Position numbers and translations under genes: made by a program. Below the pieces are notes generated by a model, which was given only the letters and a program-made list of their open reading frames with translations, made no database searches and had not been told where the DNA came from. 64,000 nt of DNA, taken from JAGBWK01 sp964544595 (lineage in GTDB: Bacteria; Bacteroidota; Bacteroidia; Bacteroidales; Muribaculaceae). The stretch is from the NCBI GenBank assembly GCA_964544595.1, contig CAZJBM010000011.1, positions 4,388-68,387 of the forward strand. The letters run 5' to 3'. Positions 8,500 to 17,451 of this stretch are shown in pieces (position 1 is the first letter of the stretch; each line of letters opens with the position of its first letter).

Positions 8500-10323
8500 A
8501 TGAACAGGTTAAGTTTGACTTTAGTCTCGCTTATGGCCGTAATGACAGCCTTTGGGCAGTCATTTAAGGTCATTCCGCCGACGGAGGCGTATGCCGGCGA
8601 GAATTTCCGCATAGTTTATCGCCTTACCAATGCCGAAGGCGATTCAAAGAATATCCCTCAGGTTAATGGCTGCACACTCATTTACGGGCCGGCCGTGTCA
8701 ACCTCCTATTCCACCCAGATAATCAATGGTCGTCAAAGCTCCCAATCGACTGTCGATTATTCATACACTTATCAAGCGCCCAAAGCCGGAACATATACGA
8801 TTCCGGCTGCATCGGTTATGGTGGGAGGAAAGAAACTGTCGACTTCCTCAGTTCAGTTCACCGTTAATGCCGCTCGCGCGAACACATCTTCTTCACAACA
8901 ATCCTCGCCCCGCGCTCAACAGCCTTCGATGCCTCAGCTTCCGCCCGCGTCTCGCAACAGCATCTCAAAGGATGATATGTTTGTGAAGGTAGTGACGAAT
9001 AAAACTTCGGTTTATGAGCAAGAAGCAATAGAATGTTCAATAAAGCTCTATACCAGGTATGCTAATATAATCAGTTTCTCGCAAACCTCGCCTCCTAAAT
9101 ACGACGGCTTCCTTATCGAAGAACTCAACATCGAGCCGACATTGAATCGCGAAGAAACCGTCAACGGTAAGGTTTATCATACCGCAACTCTTAAGAAGGT
9201 TATTCTTTTCCCTCAGAAATCGGGATCGTTGACCGTGGCAACCGGTACATACGATCTGTTGTTGCAGACTTATCAGACCATCAATACTGGGTTTGCGATA
9301 TATACCGTGCCAGGCGATCAGTTCCATACCGATTTGCGCGAGTATAAGCAGACCATCCACGTGACGCCTCTCCCCGACCCCAAGCCGACAGGATTTAATG
9401 GTGCCGTAGGTACGTTCACCTACAGCAGTTCCCTCTCAAGCGACAAACTTCGTACAGGCGAAGCAGCCTCGCTCACCCTAAATATCAACGGTACGGGCAA
9501 CATCAAATATCTTAAATTGCCGACAGTTGAGTTTCCCTCAGATTTTGAGCAATACACTCCTACCCAGGATTACGATACCCGCGTGGCCGGAGCGTCTGTA
9601 ACGGGATCAATGGTTGCCAAATATGTTTTCGTGCCCGCCGAAACAGGTAAATTCACACTCAATGCTCCACAATTCGTTTACTTTGACCCTGAGAAACGGA
9701 CTTATGTCACGCTTCCAGGCACAGATTACCCTATCGACGTCGCTAAAGGTGTTTCGGTGAAACATAGCGGTGACCAAAAGGATATATCGCTGCGCAATGC
9801 CGACATTCTTCATATTCAATTAGGCAATAAGCATCAGAGTCTCACACATTCATATTTCGCGCTTAGCGCGCTTTATTGGCTTGTTTACATATTGTTGATA
9901 GTCGCCTTCGTAGCTGTAATCATATATATGCGCAAACGAGCAAAGATGTATGCCGACACTAAGGGCCTCAAATATGCAAAAGCAAACAAGGTGGTGAAAA
10001 AACGCCTTGAGCTTGCCGAAAAATACCTGAAGGCTGATAAACGCGACGCCTTCTACGACGCTATCCTGAAGGCCATGTGGGGATATTTCAGCGATAAAAT
10101 GGGAATTCCCGTATCAGAGCTTAACCGCGAAAACGTGAAGGATGAACTAATTAAACTCGGCGCCGGGGAGGATATATATAATGAAGCGCTCTGGATTCTC
10201 GACGAATGTGAAATGGCTCGTTATACTCCCCAGTCGCAGCTTGCACCGCTCAATGAGGTGTATAAAAAGACTTCCTCTACTATCAGAGAGCTCGAATCTA
10301 TTAAAAAAGCCCAAGCAAAATGA
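8500..10323 (+). CDS. batD: BatD, large membrane-anchored Bat protein
   Basis: This 607-residue protein has a signal peptide (about residues 1-20, ending AFGQ) and a long extracytoplasmic region of Ig-like beta domains, including a Ser/Gln-rich linker at about 128-150. One transmembrane helix lies near residue 460 (LVYILLIVAFVAVIIYM), followed by a cytosolic helical tail. This is the standard BatD layout. The tail resembles that of the shorter protein encoded at 4437, suggesting an old duplication. The gene overlaps batE by 4 bp (ATGA), implying translational coupling. The molecular role of BatD is unknown; position and topology suggest it is the extracytoplasmic arm of the complex. Confidence 0.92.
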   Translation: MNRLSLTLVSLMAVMTAFGQSFKVIPPTEAYAGENFRIVYRLTNAEGDSKNIPQVNGCTLIYGPAVSTSYSTQIINGRQSSQSTVDYSYTYQAPKAGTYTIPAASVMVGGKKLSTSSVQFTVNAARANTSSSQQSSPRAQQPSMPQLPPASRNSISKDDMFVKVVTNKTSVYEQEAIECSIKLYTRYANIISFSQTSPPKYDGFLIEELNIEPTLNREETVNGKVYHTATLKKVILFPQKSGSLTVATGTYDLLLQTYQTINTGFAIYTVPGDQFHTDLREYKQTIHVTPLPDPKPTGFNGAVGTFTYSSSLSSDKLRTGEAASLTLNINGTGNIKYLKLPTVEFPSDFEQYTPTQDYDTRVAGASVTGSMVAKYVFVPAETGKFTLNAPQFVYFDPEKRTYVTLPGTDYPIDVAKGVSVKHSGDQKDISLRNADILHIQLGNKHQSLTHSYFALSALYWLVYILLIVAFVAVIIYMRKRAKMYADTKGLKYAKANKVVKKRLELAEKYLKADKRDAFYDAILKAMWGYFSDKMGIPVSELNRENVKDELIKLGAGEDIYNEALWILDECEMARYTPQSQLAPLNEVYKKTSSTIRELESIKKAQAK

Positions 10324-11102
10324 AACGTATAATCTCACTCATATTTTTGGCTATCACGCTTGCGGCCGTCGCCGCTCCGTCTTCTTCACTCGCCGAGCAG
10401 GGTGACGAGGCTTATTCTAATCGCGACTATTCAAAAGCGGCTGAGCTTTACGAGCAATCAATCAAGAGCGAAGGCACATCGTCGGATATATATTATAATC
10501 TCGGCAACGCTTATTATCGTCTCGACTCCCTTTCAGGCGCCGTCATCGCTTATGAACGCGCGCTTAAACTCGATCCGACCAATTCCGACGCGCGTTGGAA
10601 TCTCGAATTTGTGCGTACGAAGCTCGCTGACGCCCAGGGCGACTCATCTTCCTACTCAACGTTATTTATTGAAAAGACCATGCGGTTGATGACCGGAAAC
10701 GGATGGGCTGTTACCTCTATATTTTTCTTCGCGATTTTTTTAGCGTTTGCAGCACTTTACATCTTATCGCAGAATGAAAAATTAAGAAAAGTGTCGTTTT
10801 TCTCCGGATTAGGTGTGTTGGCTATAACAGTCACGTCGGTGGTCATAACAATTATGGTCACAGCTCGCCAAACTGATGATTCTCAAGCCGTGATCACAGT
10901 CAACAGCTCTCAGCTTTCAACCTCTCCCGCCACGCCTATCAATAACACTCAGCAAGCATTCGTGCTTCATGAAGGCACCAAAGTAGAGGTTATAGATTCG
11001 GTTGCTACTCCGATGGACGCGACTTCGTCGATGTGGTATGAAGTAAAAGTCGGGTCGGATCACCGCGCCTGGATCGCGAAGGATCACGTCGTGTTTATCT
11101 GA
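10320..11102 (+). CDS. batE: BatE, TPR and SH3-like membrane protein
   Basis: This 260-residue protein has a signal peptide (about residues 1-24) and TPR repeats (EQGDEAYSNRDYSKAAELYE and the following unit, about 25-90). Two transmembrane helices follow (about 127-150 and 160-182), then a C-terminal bacterial SH3-like domain (about 205-260, ending WIAKDHVVFI). This is the usual domain order of BatE in Bacteroidetes. Its start codon overlaps the batD stop. It is the last gene of the operon; the next gene begins 200 bp away behind its own promoter-like box. Confidence 0.9.
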   Translation: MKRIISLIFLAITLAAVAAPSSSLAEQGDEAYSNRDYSKAAELYEQSIKSEGTSSDIYYNLGNAYYRLDSLSGAVIAYERALKLDPTNSDARWNLEFVRTKLADAQGDSSSYSTLFIEKTMRLMTGNGWAVTSIFFFAIFLAFAALYILSQNEKLRKVSFFSGLGVLAITVTSVVITIMVTARQTDDSQAVITVNSSQLSTSPATPINNTQQAFVLHEGTKVEVIDSVATPMDATSSMWYEVKVGSDHRAWIAKDHVVFI

Positions 11103-11267
11103 CCGTTTAGGTTTGGACATGATATAAAAAGCTAAAGAATAATCAATTAGCAAGCTGATTTCAGTTGTTTATGCTATATAACATAAAAAATAAGTGAATG
11201 AATATTTGCTTTACTGAAATTTTATTGATAATTTAGCAACAAATTAAAATTTGCTACTGCGATTCTA

Positions 11268-11275
11268 TACATTTG
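11268..11275 (+). promoter_or_regulatory. Candidate -7 box before the small DNA-binding protein
   Basis: TACATTTG fits the Bacteroidetes -7 consensus TAnnTTTG and lies 42 bp before the ATG at 11318. A TTTG occurs upstream but only 14 bp away, shorter than usual, so the match is partial. Confidence 0.35.
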
Positions 11276-11317
11276 CAGTCGCGATAAAACGAATTACTCA
11301 TTTAAAATTTGAATATC

Positions 11318-11575
11318 ATGACTAAGACTATCTCCTTCAACGAGCTTCGTCGCCTTAAAGACAGTTTGCCCGACGGTTCAATGCATCGCATTGCGGATGA
11401 ACTCCATACAACTGTTCAGACAGTCAGAAATTATTTCGGTGGCACAAACTACGAATTCGGTAAGAACGCAGGCGTGCATATCGAGCCGGGTCCCGACGGG
11501 GGTATAGTGGTTCTTGATGATACTACTATATATGATATGGCCATGAAGATTCTTCGTGAGGCTGAAGAAAAGTAA
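11318..11575 (+). CDS. Small helix-turn-helix DNA-binding protein (conserved hypothetical)
   Basis: About 85 residues, starting MTKTISFNELRRLKDSLPDG. An in-frame TTG at 11309 would add three residues, but ATG 11318 is the more natural start. The segment MHRIADELHTTVQTVRNYFGG reads as a helix-turn-helix (IADEL, turn, TVQTVRNYF), so it probably binds DNA. The C-terminal half is short and acidic. It resembles small conserved proteins common in Bacteroidales whose role is unknown to me. It is monocistronic by spacing: about 200 bp upstream and 170 bp downstream are free of genes. Confidence 0.75.
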   Translation: MTKTISFNELRRLKDSLPDGSMHRIADELHTTVQTVRNYFGGTNYEFGKNAGVHIEPGPDGGIVVLDDTTIYDMAMKILREAEEK

Positions 11576-11619
11576 TTATTGCTTTAAGCATTTACTTTTA
11601 TTTTCACGTTTTATAAAAT

Positions 11620-11675
11620 AATGAGCGCGTGTAGGGATTATGAGCAATGCTCTAAATTACCTTCGCGCGCTTATT
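11620..11675 (+). promoter_or_regulatory. Nested hairpin in the gap before the Usp gene
   Basis: AATGAGCGCG (11620-11629) pairs with CGCGCTTATT (11666-11675), including one G-U pair. The loop contains a second small hairpin, GAGC-aat-GCTC (11642-11652). There is no long T-run after it, so it is either a weak terminator for the upstream small gene or a structured leader for the Usp gene. This is structure by inspection only. Confidence 0.35.
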
Positions 11676-11749
11676 TCAAATTTTCTCGCTCCACATAACA
11701 TTATCACTTTTCGGCGCGGATTCTTTTTTAACAACTAAAACAAATTCAG

Positions 11750-12868
11750 ATGTCAGACGACAGATTGATCACCGTCGCAATACACACCTACGATAAGGCT
11801 GTTGCCCTTAAAAACCTTCTTGAGCATGAGGGAGTCGCGGCTGTGTTGCAGAATGTCAACCTCTCTGCTCCGGTCGTTTCATCGGGTGTAAGAGTACGTA
11901 TAAAAGAGTCCGATTTGCCTCTCGCGCTGAGAATAATCGAGAATTACGATATTTTCATTGATAACGCCGCAGCCGATTCAGAGCATCTGAAGACCGTATT
12001 AGTGCCGATTGATTTCTCCGACTATTCGCTGAGAGCGGCCAAGGTTGCATTCGACGTGGCCGCGCGTCATTCTGCTAAAATCGTGTTGCTCCATTCGTTT
12101 ATCAATCCCGCGCTTTCAAAACGCCTGCAATTAACCGAAGCTCTCTCTTTCGAGTTCTCCGAGACGCAGGAAATCGCCCGTATACTCATTAAGGAGGCGA
12201 AAGACTCAATGGACAAGTTTGAGTCGGCCGTGAAGCTTCTGATCAAGAATGGCGAACTTCCGCCCGTGAAATTTTCAAGCGAGATTCACGAGGGCGTGCC
12301 TGAGGATGTGATTCGCGATACGGCAAAGCGCATTAATCCTATGCTTATAGTCATGGGTACACGCGGCGCTGAGCGAAAGGAAGAGGAACTTATAGGCAGC
12401 GTCACGGCTGAATTGCTCGATTCGTGCCGCTATGCCGTCCTGACCGTGCCTGAAGGCACGACGCTTCGCAAAATCACGGATTTTAATCATATCATTTTCT
12501 TCAGCAATCTGGAGCAGGAAGACATTCTCGCGATGGAGCAACTTTATAGGCTCTTCAAGGATCTGGCAGTGGAAATCACCATTGCTCATATTCCAGGAAA
12601 GAAAGACAGGCATGACAGCCACCCCGACGCCATTGAGAGCTTACTGCGCTACTGCCGCCAGCATTATCCCGGTTTCTCGTTCAAGGTTGAGCATCTTCGC
12701 CTCGACTCTGTGATTGAAGATTTTAAACACGTGGCATTAGAGAGCCACGTCAACCTCATTGTGTTGCCGAATAAAAAACGCAATGTGTTTGTTAGATTTT
12801 TCAATCCTTCGTTGGCTCACCGTTTGCTGCTTCACGCCGATGTACCGATGCTCGTTATACCTGTGTGA
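11750..12868 (+). CDS. Universal stress protein with N-terminal DUF2007-like domain
   Basis: This 372-residue protein begins with about 70 residues resembling the DUF2007 (putative signal-transducing) domain: ITVAIHTYDKAVALKNLLEHEG. Two tandem Usp domains follow, about 80-225 and 230-372. The first contains KTVLVPIDFSDYS at its start and an ATP-site-like VMGTRGAERKEEELIGS, fitting GxxG-x(9)-GS only loosely. The second is more divergent. Usp proteins are soluble and linked to stress survival; the DUF2007 domain is small and of uncertain function. The gene appears to be transcribed alone and is followed by an EamA transporter about 90 bp later. Confidence 0.85.
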   Translation: MSDDRLITVAIHTYDKAVALKNLLEHEGVAAVLQNVNLSAPVVSSGVRVRIKESDLPLALRIIENYDIFIDNAAADSEHLKTVLVPIDFSDYSLRAAKVAFDVAARHSAKIVLLHSFINPALSKRLQLTEALSFEFSETQEIARILIKEAKDSMDKFESAVKLLIKNGELPPVKFSSEIHEGVPEDVIRDTAKRINPMLIVMGTRGAERKEEELIGSVTAELLDSCRYAVLTVPEGTTLRKITDFNHIIFFSNLEQEDILAMEQLYRLFKDLAVEITIAHIPGKKDRHDSHPDAIESLLRYCRQHYPGFSFKVEHLRLDSVIEDFKHVALESHVNLIVLPNKKRNVFVRFFNPSLAHRLLLHADVPMLVIPV

Positions 12869-12957
12869 TTAACATTTCCTTATCTCTAATCCGCATGAAA
12901 GCTCCGCTCATAAAGAGAGTGGATGAAAAGACAAGATAATTCTAAATTATAACAAAA

Positions 12958-13815
12958 ATGTGGATTTTACTCGCCGTCATTTCGGCAACCTGCTTAGGCT
13001 TTTACGACATATTTAAGAAGATTTCGGTTAAAGGCAACAATGTGCTTGCCGTGCTGCTGCTCAATACCGTATTTTCCACCTTATTGATGTCTCCGGTGTT
13101 TTTTACCGGGGCAACGCTTGGCGAAGGGTATATCGGTCACGCGCAAATCGTATTGAAAGCTATAATAGTGTTGTCGTCGTGGGTACTTGGATATTTCGCC
13201 ATTAAGCATCTGCCGCTTACCATTCAGGGCCCGATTAATGCCTCGCGCCCAGTGATTGTGCTGGTTGGCGCGTTGCTTGTGTTTGGCGAGCGACTTAATC
13301 TTATACAATGGGCAGGTATTGCTTTAGGTTTCGCTTCGCTTTTTTTCATATCGCGAGTCGGTAGTAAGGAGGGATTCGCGTTCAAGCGGTCAAAGTGGCT
13401 ATGGTTCTCGATTGGAGCAACCGTGCTCGGAGCGGTCAGCGCTCTCTACGATAAGTACCTGCTTCAGTTTTATGAGCCAACATCTGTGCAGGCGTGGTAT
13501 TCGCTCTATCAGATGATAATAATGGGTTGCGTCATCGGCATAATGATAAAATCGGGCCACAATGCGGGAAAATTTCATTGGAGTTGGGCTATTCCCTGTA
13601 TCTCTCTTTTCCTCACAATCGCCGATCTGGCATATTTTTACTCGTTGAGCCTCGATGGTTCAATGATTTCTATTGTGTCGATGATACGTCGAGGCAGCGT
13701 GGTCGTTTCCTTCTTCTATGGCGTTATCGCGCTCCACGAAACCCACGTGAAGGAGAAACTGATTGACCTCGGCATACTCCTCGTGAGCCTTATACTTCTT
13801 GTGATAGGCAGCTGA
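12958..13815 (+). CDS. EamA/DMT-family membrane transporter
   Basis: This 285-residue, highly hydrophobic protein has about ten predicted membrane helices arranged as two homologous halves, the EamA (drug/metabolite transporter) layout. The first half covers about residues 1-130 (ending GIALGFASLFFISRVGS), the second about 145-285. The substrate cannot be told from sequence. The stop codon abuts the stop of coaE on the opposite strand (13815/13816), leaving no room for a separate terminator between the convergent genes. Confidence 0.85.
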   Translation: MWILLAVISATCLGFYDIFKKISVKGNNVLAVLLLNTVFSTLLMSPVFFTGATLGEGYIGHAQIVLKAIIVLSSWVLGYFAIKHLPLTIQGPINASRPVIVLVGALLVFGERLNLIQWAGIALGFASLFFISRVGSKEGFAFKRSKWLWFSIGATVLGAVSALYDKYLLQFYEPTSVQAWYSLYQMIIMGCVIGIMIKSGHNAGKFHWSWAIPCISLFLTIADLAYFYSLSLDGSMISIVSMIRRGSVVVSFFYGVIALHETHVKEKLIDLGILLVSLILLVIGS

Positions 13816-14409
13816 TCAGAGCGAGCTTAGAAGTGCTGAGATTTGTGGCAGTAATGGCTGGTCGCCGCTGTTGTCGATATATAATGTGTTGGGGTGAGGA
13901 GAGAATTCTTCGATAGTCTGCGACTCGATGCGACGCACCACGTCTTCTCTTTTGAAACCATTTCGATGCATTACCCTCTCGACACGTATTTCTACGGGTG
14001 CGGTCACTTCCACGACGTAATCGACCATTTTGTCTATGCCGCTTTGATAAAGAATAGCGGTCTCGACAAATACTGGTTTCCCATTAGTCGCCTTGTATTC
14101 GTTCCATTGCTCAATATCCTTTTTTACCGCTCCATGAACGATAGTGTTGAGTACGTTGAGCTTCTCTGGCGAAGAAAACACAATTTCGGCGAGTAGCTTG
14201 CGGTTGATGGTGAAGTCGTTGTTTATTACATTTTCGCTAATTAGCTTTCGGAGTGACTCTTTTATTTCGGTCGACTCATCCATAAGCCTTTTTGCCTCGC
14301 GGTCGCAGTCATAGACATCATAGCCAAGCAGGCGTAGAATCTTTGCCACTACCGACTTTCCGCTCCCAATGCCACCTGAAATGGCTATTACCTTATTGTG
14401 GTTGCGCAT
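13816..14409 (-). CDS. coaE: Dephospho-CoA kinase
   Basis: This 197-residue enzyme catalyses the last step of coenzyme A synthesis, ATP-dependent phosphorylation of dephospho-CoA. The P-loop GGIGSGKSVVAKIL is at about residues 11-24, followed by a DVYDCDREAKRLMD segment and the lid region with VERVMHRNGFKREDVVRRIESQ in pieces typical of CoaE. Length is normal. The start overlaps the end of ybbR by 17 bp. The order nusB-yajC-ybbR-coaE is conserved in Bacteroidales, so it is likely the last gene of that operon. Confidence 0.95.
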   Translation of the reverse strand: MRNHNKVIAISGGIGSGKSVVAKILRLLGYDVYDCDREAKRLMDESTEIKESLRKLISENVINNDFTINRKLLAEIVFSSPEKLNVLNTIVHGAVKKDIEQWNEYKATNGKPVFVETAILYQSGIDKMVDYVVEVTAPVEIRVERVMHRNGFKREDVVRRIESQTIEEFSPHPNTLYIDNSGDQPLLPQISALLSSL

Positions 14410-15400
14410 TTGTTGTTTTGTTTGACGTTTTATGTTCGATAATGTATTCCACTTCTTCAGGCTTAACTGATACGCCTCGGTAATAATCAGGAATATTTTT
14501 AATAGTCACGTCAATTGTAGGCTTTTCGTGGTCAATGTCGTTGTAGTTGACCGTCGCGCTCAGTGCTGCGGCTGTCTCGTTATAGAGAGTCTTTGGAATC
14601 AAGTAGCTTACCTTAACCATCGAGGGGAATGTGATGACATTTTCTCCTGCCGGCGCATTGATCACCTTAATTGGCAATTCCCTATTCTTTACGACTAACG
14701 GCTGAACAGGAATTGTGACTTTCACGTATGGGGGTTCGACGCGGCATCCGCGGGGTATCTCTATCGGAACTTCAACCGTGGTCGAATCGCTGAGATTTCT
14801 GAGCGAAACGTTCTGGGTATTGAGTGCCACTACATTTGAAGGCAAGCCTCTAACTGAGTAAACCATTACGGAGTCGGTCGAGAGTTTATAGTCGCCGAAG
14901 ACGATGTACTGAGGATCGGTCCGCGCATCGATTGCGACATGGATAGGCAGTTTTTCGCCGGGTAGAGTTGTGTATGACAGGCTTATGGAGTCAGGGCGAA
15001 TCGAGATCACATCGGTTTCATTCCCGAAAATACCTCGGATAAGCGAGCTAAGGCGCTGCTCATTGATTACTACCCTATTGTTTTTAGTGTTAGAGAAGTC
15101 ATTGAAATTGATTTTTAACTTAGGTACTTCGCTCCAATCATACTTCAGAAATGCTCGGCCTTTGTTTTTCATTGAAACGGTCACTTCTATCGGTGCGGTA
15201 TTGAGCAAAGTAACCCCATTGGGAATATTCTGGAATTGAACGGGAACGGTGAAGCTACGTTGCACCTCGTCGTTCAGAGCAGTCATTATCCAGAAAATTG
15301 AGGCAATGGCAATGAAGATGCAGAATGTCACCATATTTTTGCCCAGGGAGGTCCGATATATTGTTTTGGCCGTTTTTTTAACGTTGTTGATCAATTTCAT
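14393..15400 (-). CDS. YbbR-domain protein
   Basis: This 335-residue protein has one N-terminal membrane helix (about residues 20-42, MVTFCIFIAIASIFWIMTAL) and repeated extracytoplasmic YbbR-like beta domains (e.g. PVQFQNIPNGVTLLNTAPIE, ALNTQNVSLRNLSDSTTVEV). In Firmicutes, YbbR/CdaR regulates diadenylate cyclase; here no cyclase gene is adjacent and the role is unknown. It lies 91 bp after yajC, with a stable hairpin in the gap, and overlaps coaE by 17 bp. Confidence 0.85.
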   Translation of the reverse strand: MKLINNVKKTAKTIYRTSLGKNMVTFCIFIAIASIFWIMTALNDEVQRSFTVPVQFQNIPNGVTLLNTAPIEVTVSMKNKGRAFLKYDWSEVPKLKINFNDFSNTKNNRVVINEQRLSSLIRGIFGNETDVISIRPDSISLSYTTLPGEKLPIHVAIDARTDPQYIVFGDYKLSTDSVMVYSVRGLPSNVVALNTQNVSLRNLSDSTTVEVPIEIPRGCRVEPPYVKVTIPVQPLVVKNRELPIKVINAPAGENVITFPSMVKVSYLIPKTLYNETAAALSATVNYNDIDHEKPTIDVTIKNIPDYYRGVSVKPEEVEYIIEHKTSNKTTNAQPQ

Positions 15401-15430
15401 GACATGGATGATGAATTGTCATTAAGAAAC

Positions 15431-15468
15431 ACGTCGGGCATAGAGAGATGTGTCCCTTTACCCGACGT
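15431..15468 (-). promoter_or_regulatory. Hairpin between yajC and ybbR
   Basis: ACGTCGGG (15431-15438) and CCCGACGT (15461-15468) form an 8-bp GC-rich stem with a 22-nt loop. In the direction of transcription the stem is followed by only a short T-containing tract, so it may attenuate or stabilise the operon mRNA without fully ending it. Confidence 0.4.
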
Positions 15469-15491
15469 TGATAAATCCTGTGAAATTTGAT

Positions 15492-15887
15492 TTATTTCTG
15501 CTGAGCCGCTGCCGCGTCCTCGGGCGTAGCATATACTGAGCCTTTGTCAACCTTGATTTTCACGCCGTCGGCAATAGAAATAATCATTGTGTTGGTCTTA
15601 TCGTTAATTTCGGTGATTTTACCGTAGATACCACCTGAGGTGACCACTTGATCTCCTGATTTAAGAGAGTCGCGCATTTCGCGAAGTTTCTTTTGCTGCT
15701 TTTGCTGCGGACGAATAAGCAGGAAATAGAAAATCGCGATCATAGCCACAATCATGATGATTGAGCTCCAGTTGAAACCGCCGGCCTGGGCTGCGTCGCT
15801 GGCCTGACCTGCTGCCTGAGTTGCTGCGCCGCCTGCTGTGGCTGCCCCACCCTCGGGGATAAGCAGCGATATTAGAGAAGTTAACAT
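15492..15887 (-). CDS. yajC: YajC, SecDF-associated preprotein translocase subunit
   Basis: This 131-residue protein has an Ala/Gly-rich N-terminus, one membrane helix (about residues 40-62, SSIIMIVAMIAIFYFLLIRP) and the conserved cytosolic RPQQKQQKKLREMRDSLKSG segment, then the beta domain GDQVVTSGGIYGKI. This is diagnostic for YajC, which associates with SecD/SecF at the SecYEG translocon. The gene lies 19 bp after nusB and heads toward ybbR. Confidence 0.95.
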   Translation of the reverse strand: MLTSLISLLIPEGGAATAGGAATQAAGQASDAAQAGGFNWSSIIMIVAMIAIFYFLLIRPQQKQQKKLREMRDSLKSGDQVVTSGGIYGKITEINDKTNTMIISIADGVKIKVDKGSVYATPEDAAAAQQK

Positions 15888-15906
15888 TTGATATGATTTT
15901 TAAGGA

Positions 15907-17331
15907 TTAAAATTGCTTTAACAGTTTGCCCTCGTCGCGTAAGCGGTTGAGAGCAGAGAAGAGAAGGCCGTTGACAAATTGACCGCTATGGTGATTTCCG
16001 TAGTAATTGGCAATCTCTACATATTCGTTGATCGAAACCGGCACGGGAATCAGCGGGAAGTGAAGGATTTCGGCGAGAGCAGTGGTCAGAATCACGATGT
16101 CCATTAGGGCAAGTCGCTCAGTATCCCATTGCTCAGGGTTGATAAATGAGTCGATCAGTTCGCGGTATTCCTTCTGATTAGTGACGGCGTAGGTGAAAAG
16201 TTGCTCGCCAAATCGAGAGTCTTCGTCGTCTTTGAATTGCGGCATAAGTGACAACATACAGCCTATGTCGTTGATAGGAGCGCGACGAATTGTTTTTAAC
16301 ACGAATCCGCCTACTATTGCCAAGTCGTCATTCCAATATATTGATTTAGACTCAAGCGCTTCAGCCAATTCGTCGCTCGGAAGGATTATGTCCTTCATCA
16401 CGTCGCGCCAGAATTCGCAGTCCTCTACCGACGAGCGCATCGTCGACGCCATGTATTTCTTGTATATTTCCGAGTCAAGAATCTTATCAAGAAGTTTCTT
16501 GACAAGATAATAGTCTGACAAACGAGAAATTATGGGAGTCTTAAAATCGTTCTCAAGTTCTTTGCACTGGCTGACAGCACCTACAAACCGGTTTTCAACA
16601 AATTTGGGATTAGGATTGAGATCATCGGCAGTTGGGAGATACTTATCCTTTGCGTTCTCAATCTGCTCTTCGCGCATTCTCGTGATCTCGACCGGGAGCA
16701 TAAGCAGACCGCGGTAGAGTTGATATGCTTTGTCGAGAGAATCCTGAAGCGAACGGCGAGCGCTTATCAGGGCTGAGCGGGTGTCGCTGTAATTTCTGAG
16801 TGTCTCAACAGCCATTTGCAGGCCGCGCTCAAAACCTGAGATCGTGAAGTCTTCGTTGCCGCGCGCTGTCTCGCGAAGTTTCTCGTCTTTAGCGAGAACG
16901 CTTTCAATCAAAGTGCACCACACTTTTACTTCATCCTCAATCTCAATTTTGCGCTTGCGACCATACTCTTGATAGATAGATGTTGAAGCGATCTTGTCGA
17001 GAAGATATTGGGCGATTGGAGCGTATTCGCCAAGGTCGATATGGCGTTTGGCGGTGATTTCCTTAATATCGTTGTTCGACGCAAGGGCTTTACCTATCGA
17101 CTCAACCGGATTTTTCATCGGCATATTGAGGTTCAGGCGGTCGGCCGGAGACGACTTCTGGCCTGAGAGTTTCATGATAAGCAGAAGCGTTTGAATGTAA
17201 AAGGTGTATGCGAAGCGGCTGTCGCGGGTGTTTTTCTCAGGCGCACCGAGAATGTGGAATTCACTGCGGGTTAGCATATAGCTATACAGCAGCTGCACAA
17301 CCTTAATTCTGATTAAAATGCGATTTATCAT
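15907..17331 (-). CDS. nusB: Transcription antitermination factor NusB, long form
   Basis: This 474-residue protein is far longer than E. coli NusB (139). The N-terminus MINRILIRIKVVQLLYSYML and the C-terminal NusB fold (about residues 330-474, with ALMDIVILTTALAEILHFP and VPVSINEYVEIANYYG) are clear. About 300 mostly helical residues lie between them. Bacteroidetes NusB proteins generally carry extra helical sequence, and this is at the long end. NusB binds boxA RNA with NusE (S10) to promote antitermination of rRNA operons. It is the first gene of the nusB-yajC-ybbR-coaE operon behind a clear promoter. Confidence 0.92.
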   Translation of the reverse strand: MINRILIRIKVVQLLYSYMLTRSEFHILGAPEKNTRDSRFAYTFYIQTLLLIMKLSGQKSSPADRLNLNMPMKNPVESIGKALASNNDIKEITAKRHIDLGEYAPIAQYLLDKIASTSIYQEYGRKRKIEIEDEVKVWCTLIESVLAKDEKLRETARGNEDFTISGFERGLQMAVETLRNYSDTRSALISARRSLQDSLDKAYQLYRGLLMLPVEITRMREEQIENAKDKYLPTADDLNPNPKFVENRFVGAVSQCKELENDFKTPIISRLSDYYLVKKLLDKILDSEIYKKYMASTMRSSVEDCEFWRDVMKDIILPSDELAEALESKSIYWNDDLAIVGGFVLKTIRRAPINDIGCMLSLMPQFKDDEDSRFGEQLFTYAVTNQKEYRELIDSFINPEQWDTERLALMDIVILTTALAEILHFPLIPVPVSINEYVEIANYYGNHHSGQFVNGLLFSALNRLRDEGKLLKQF

Positions 17332-17419
17332 TGCTGTTTAATGTTCGTTTTGACTATATAAGCCTGTTCAGAAAGCAATGTTCTGAATACCTGCTTCCCC
17401 TATGGGAAATAAGGCTCCG

Positions 17420-17450
17420 CAAAGGTAGTGATAAATCCTCAATATGCAAA
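17420..17450 (-). promoter_or_regulatory. Promoter of the nusB operon
   Basis: Read on the - strand: TTTG (17447-17450), 19 bp, TACCTTTG (17420-17427). This fits the Bacteroidetes consensus with correct spacing. The -33 box sits directly next to the thiL stop codon, so nusB has its own start of transcription about 85 bp upstream of its ATG. Confidence 0.7.
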
Positions 17451-17451
17451 A

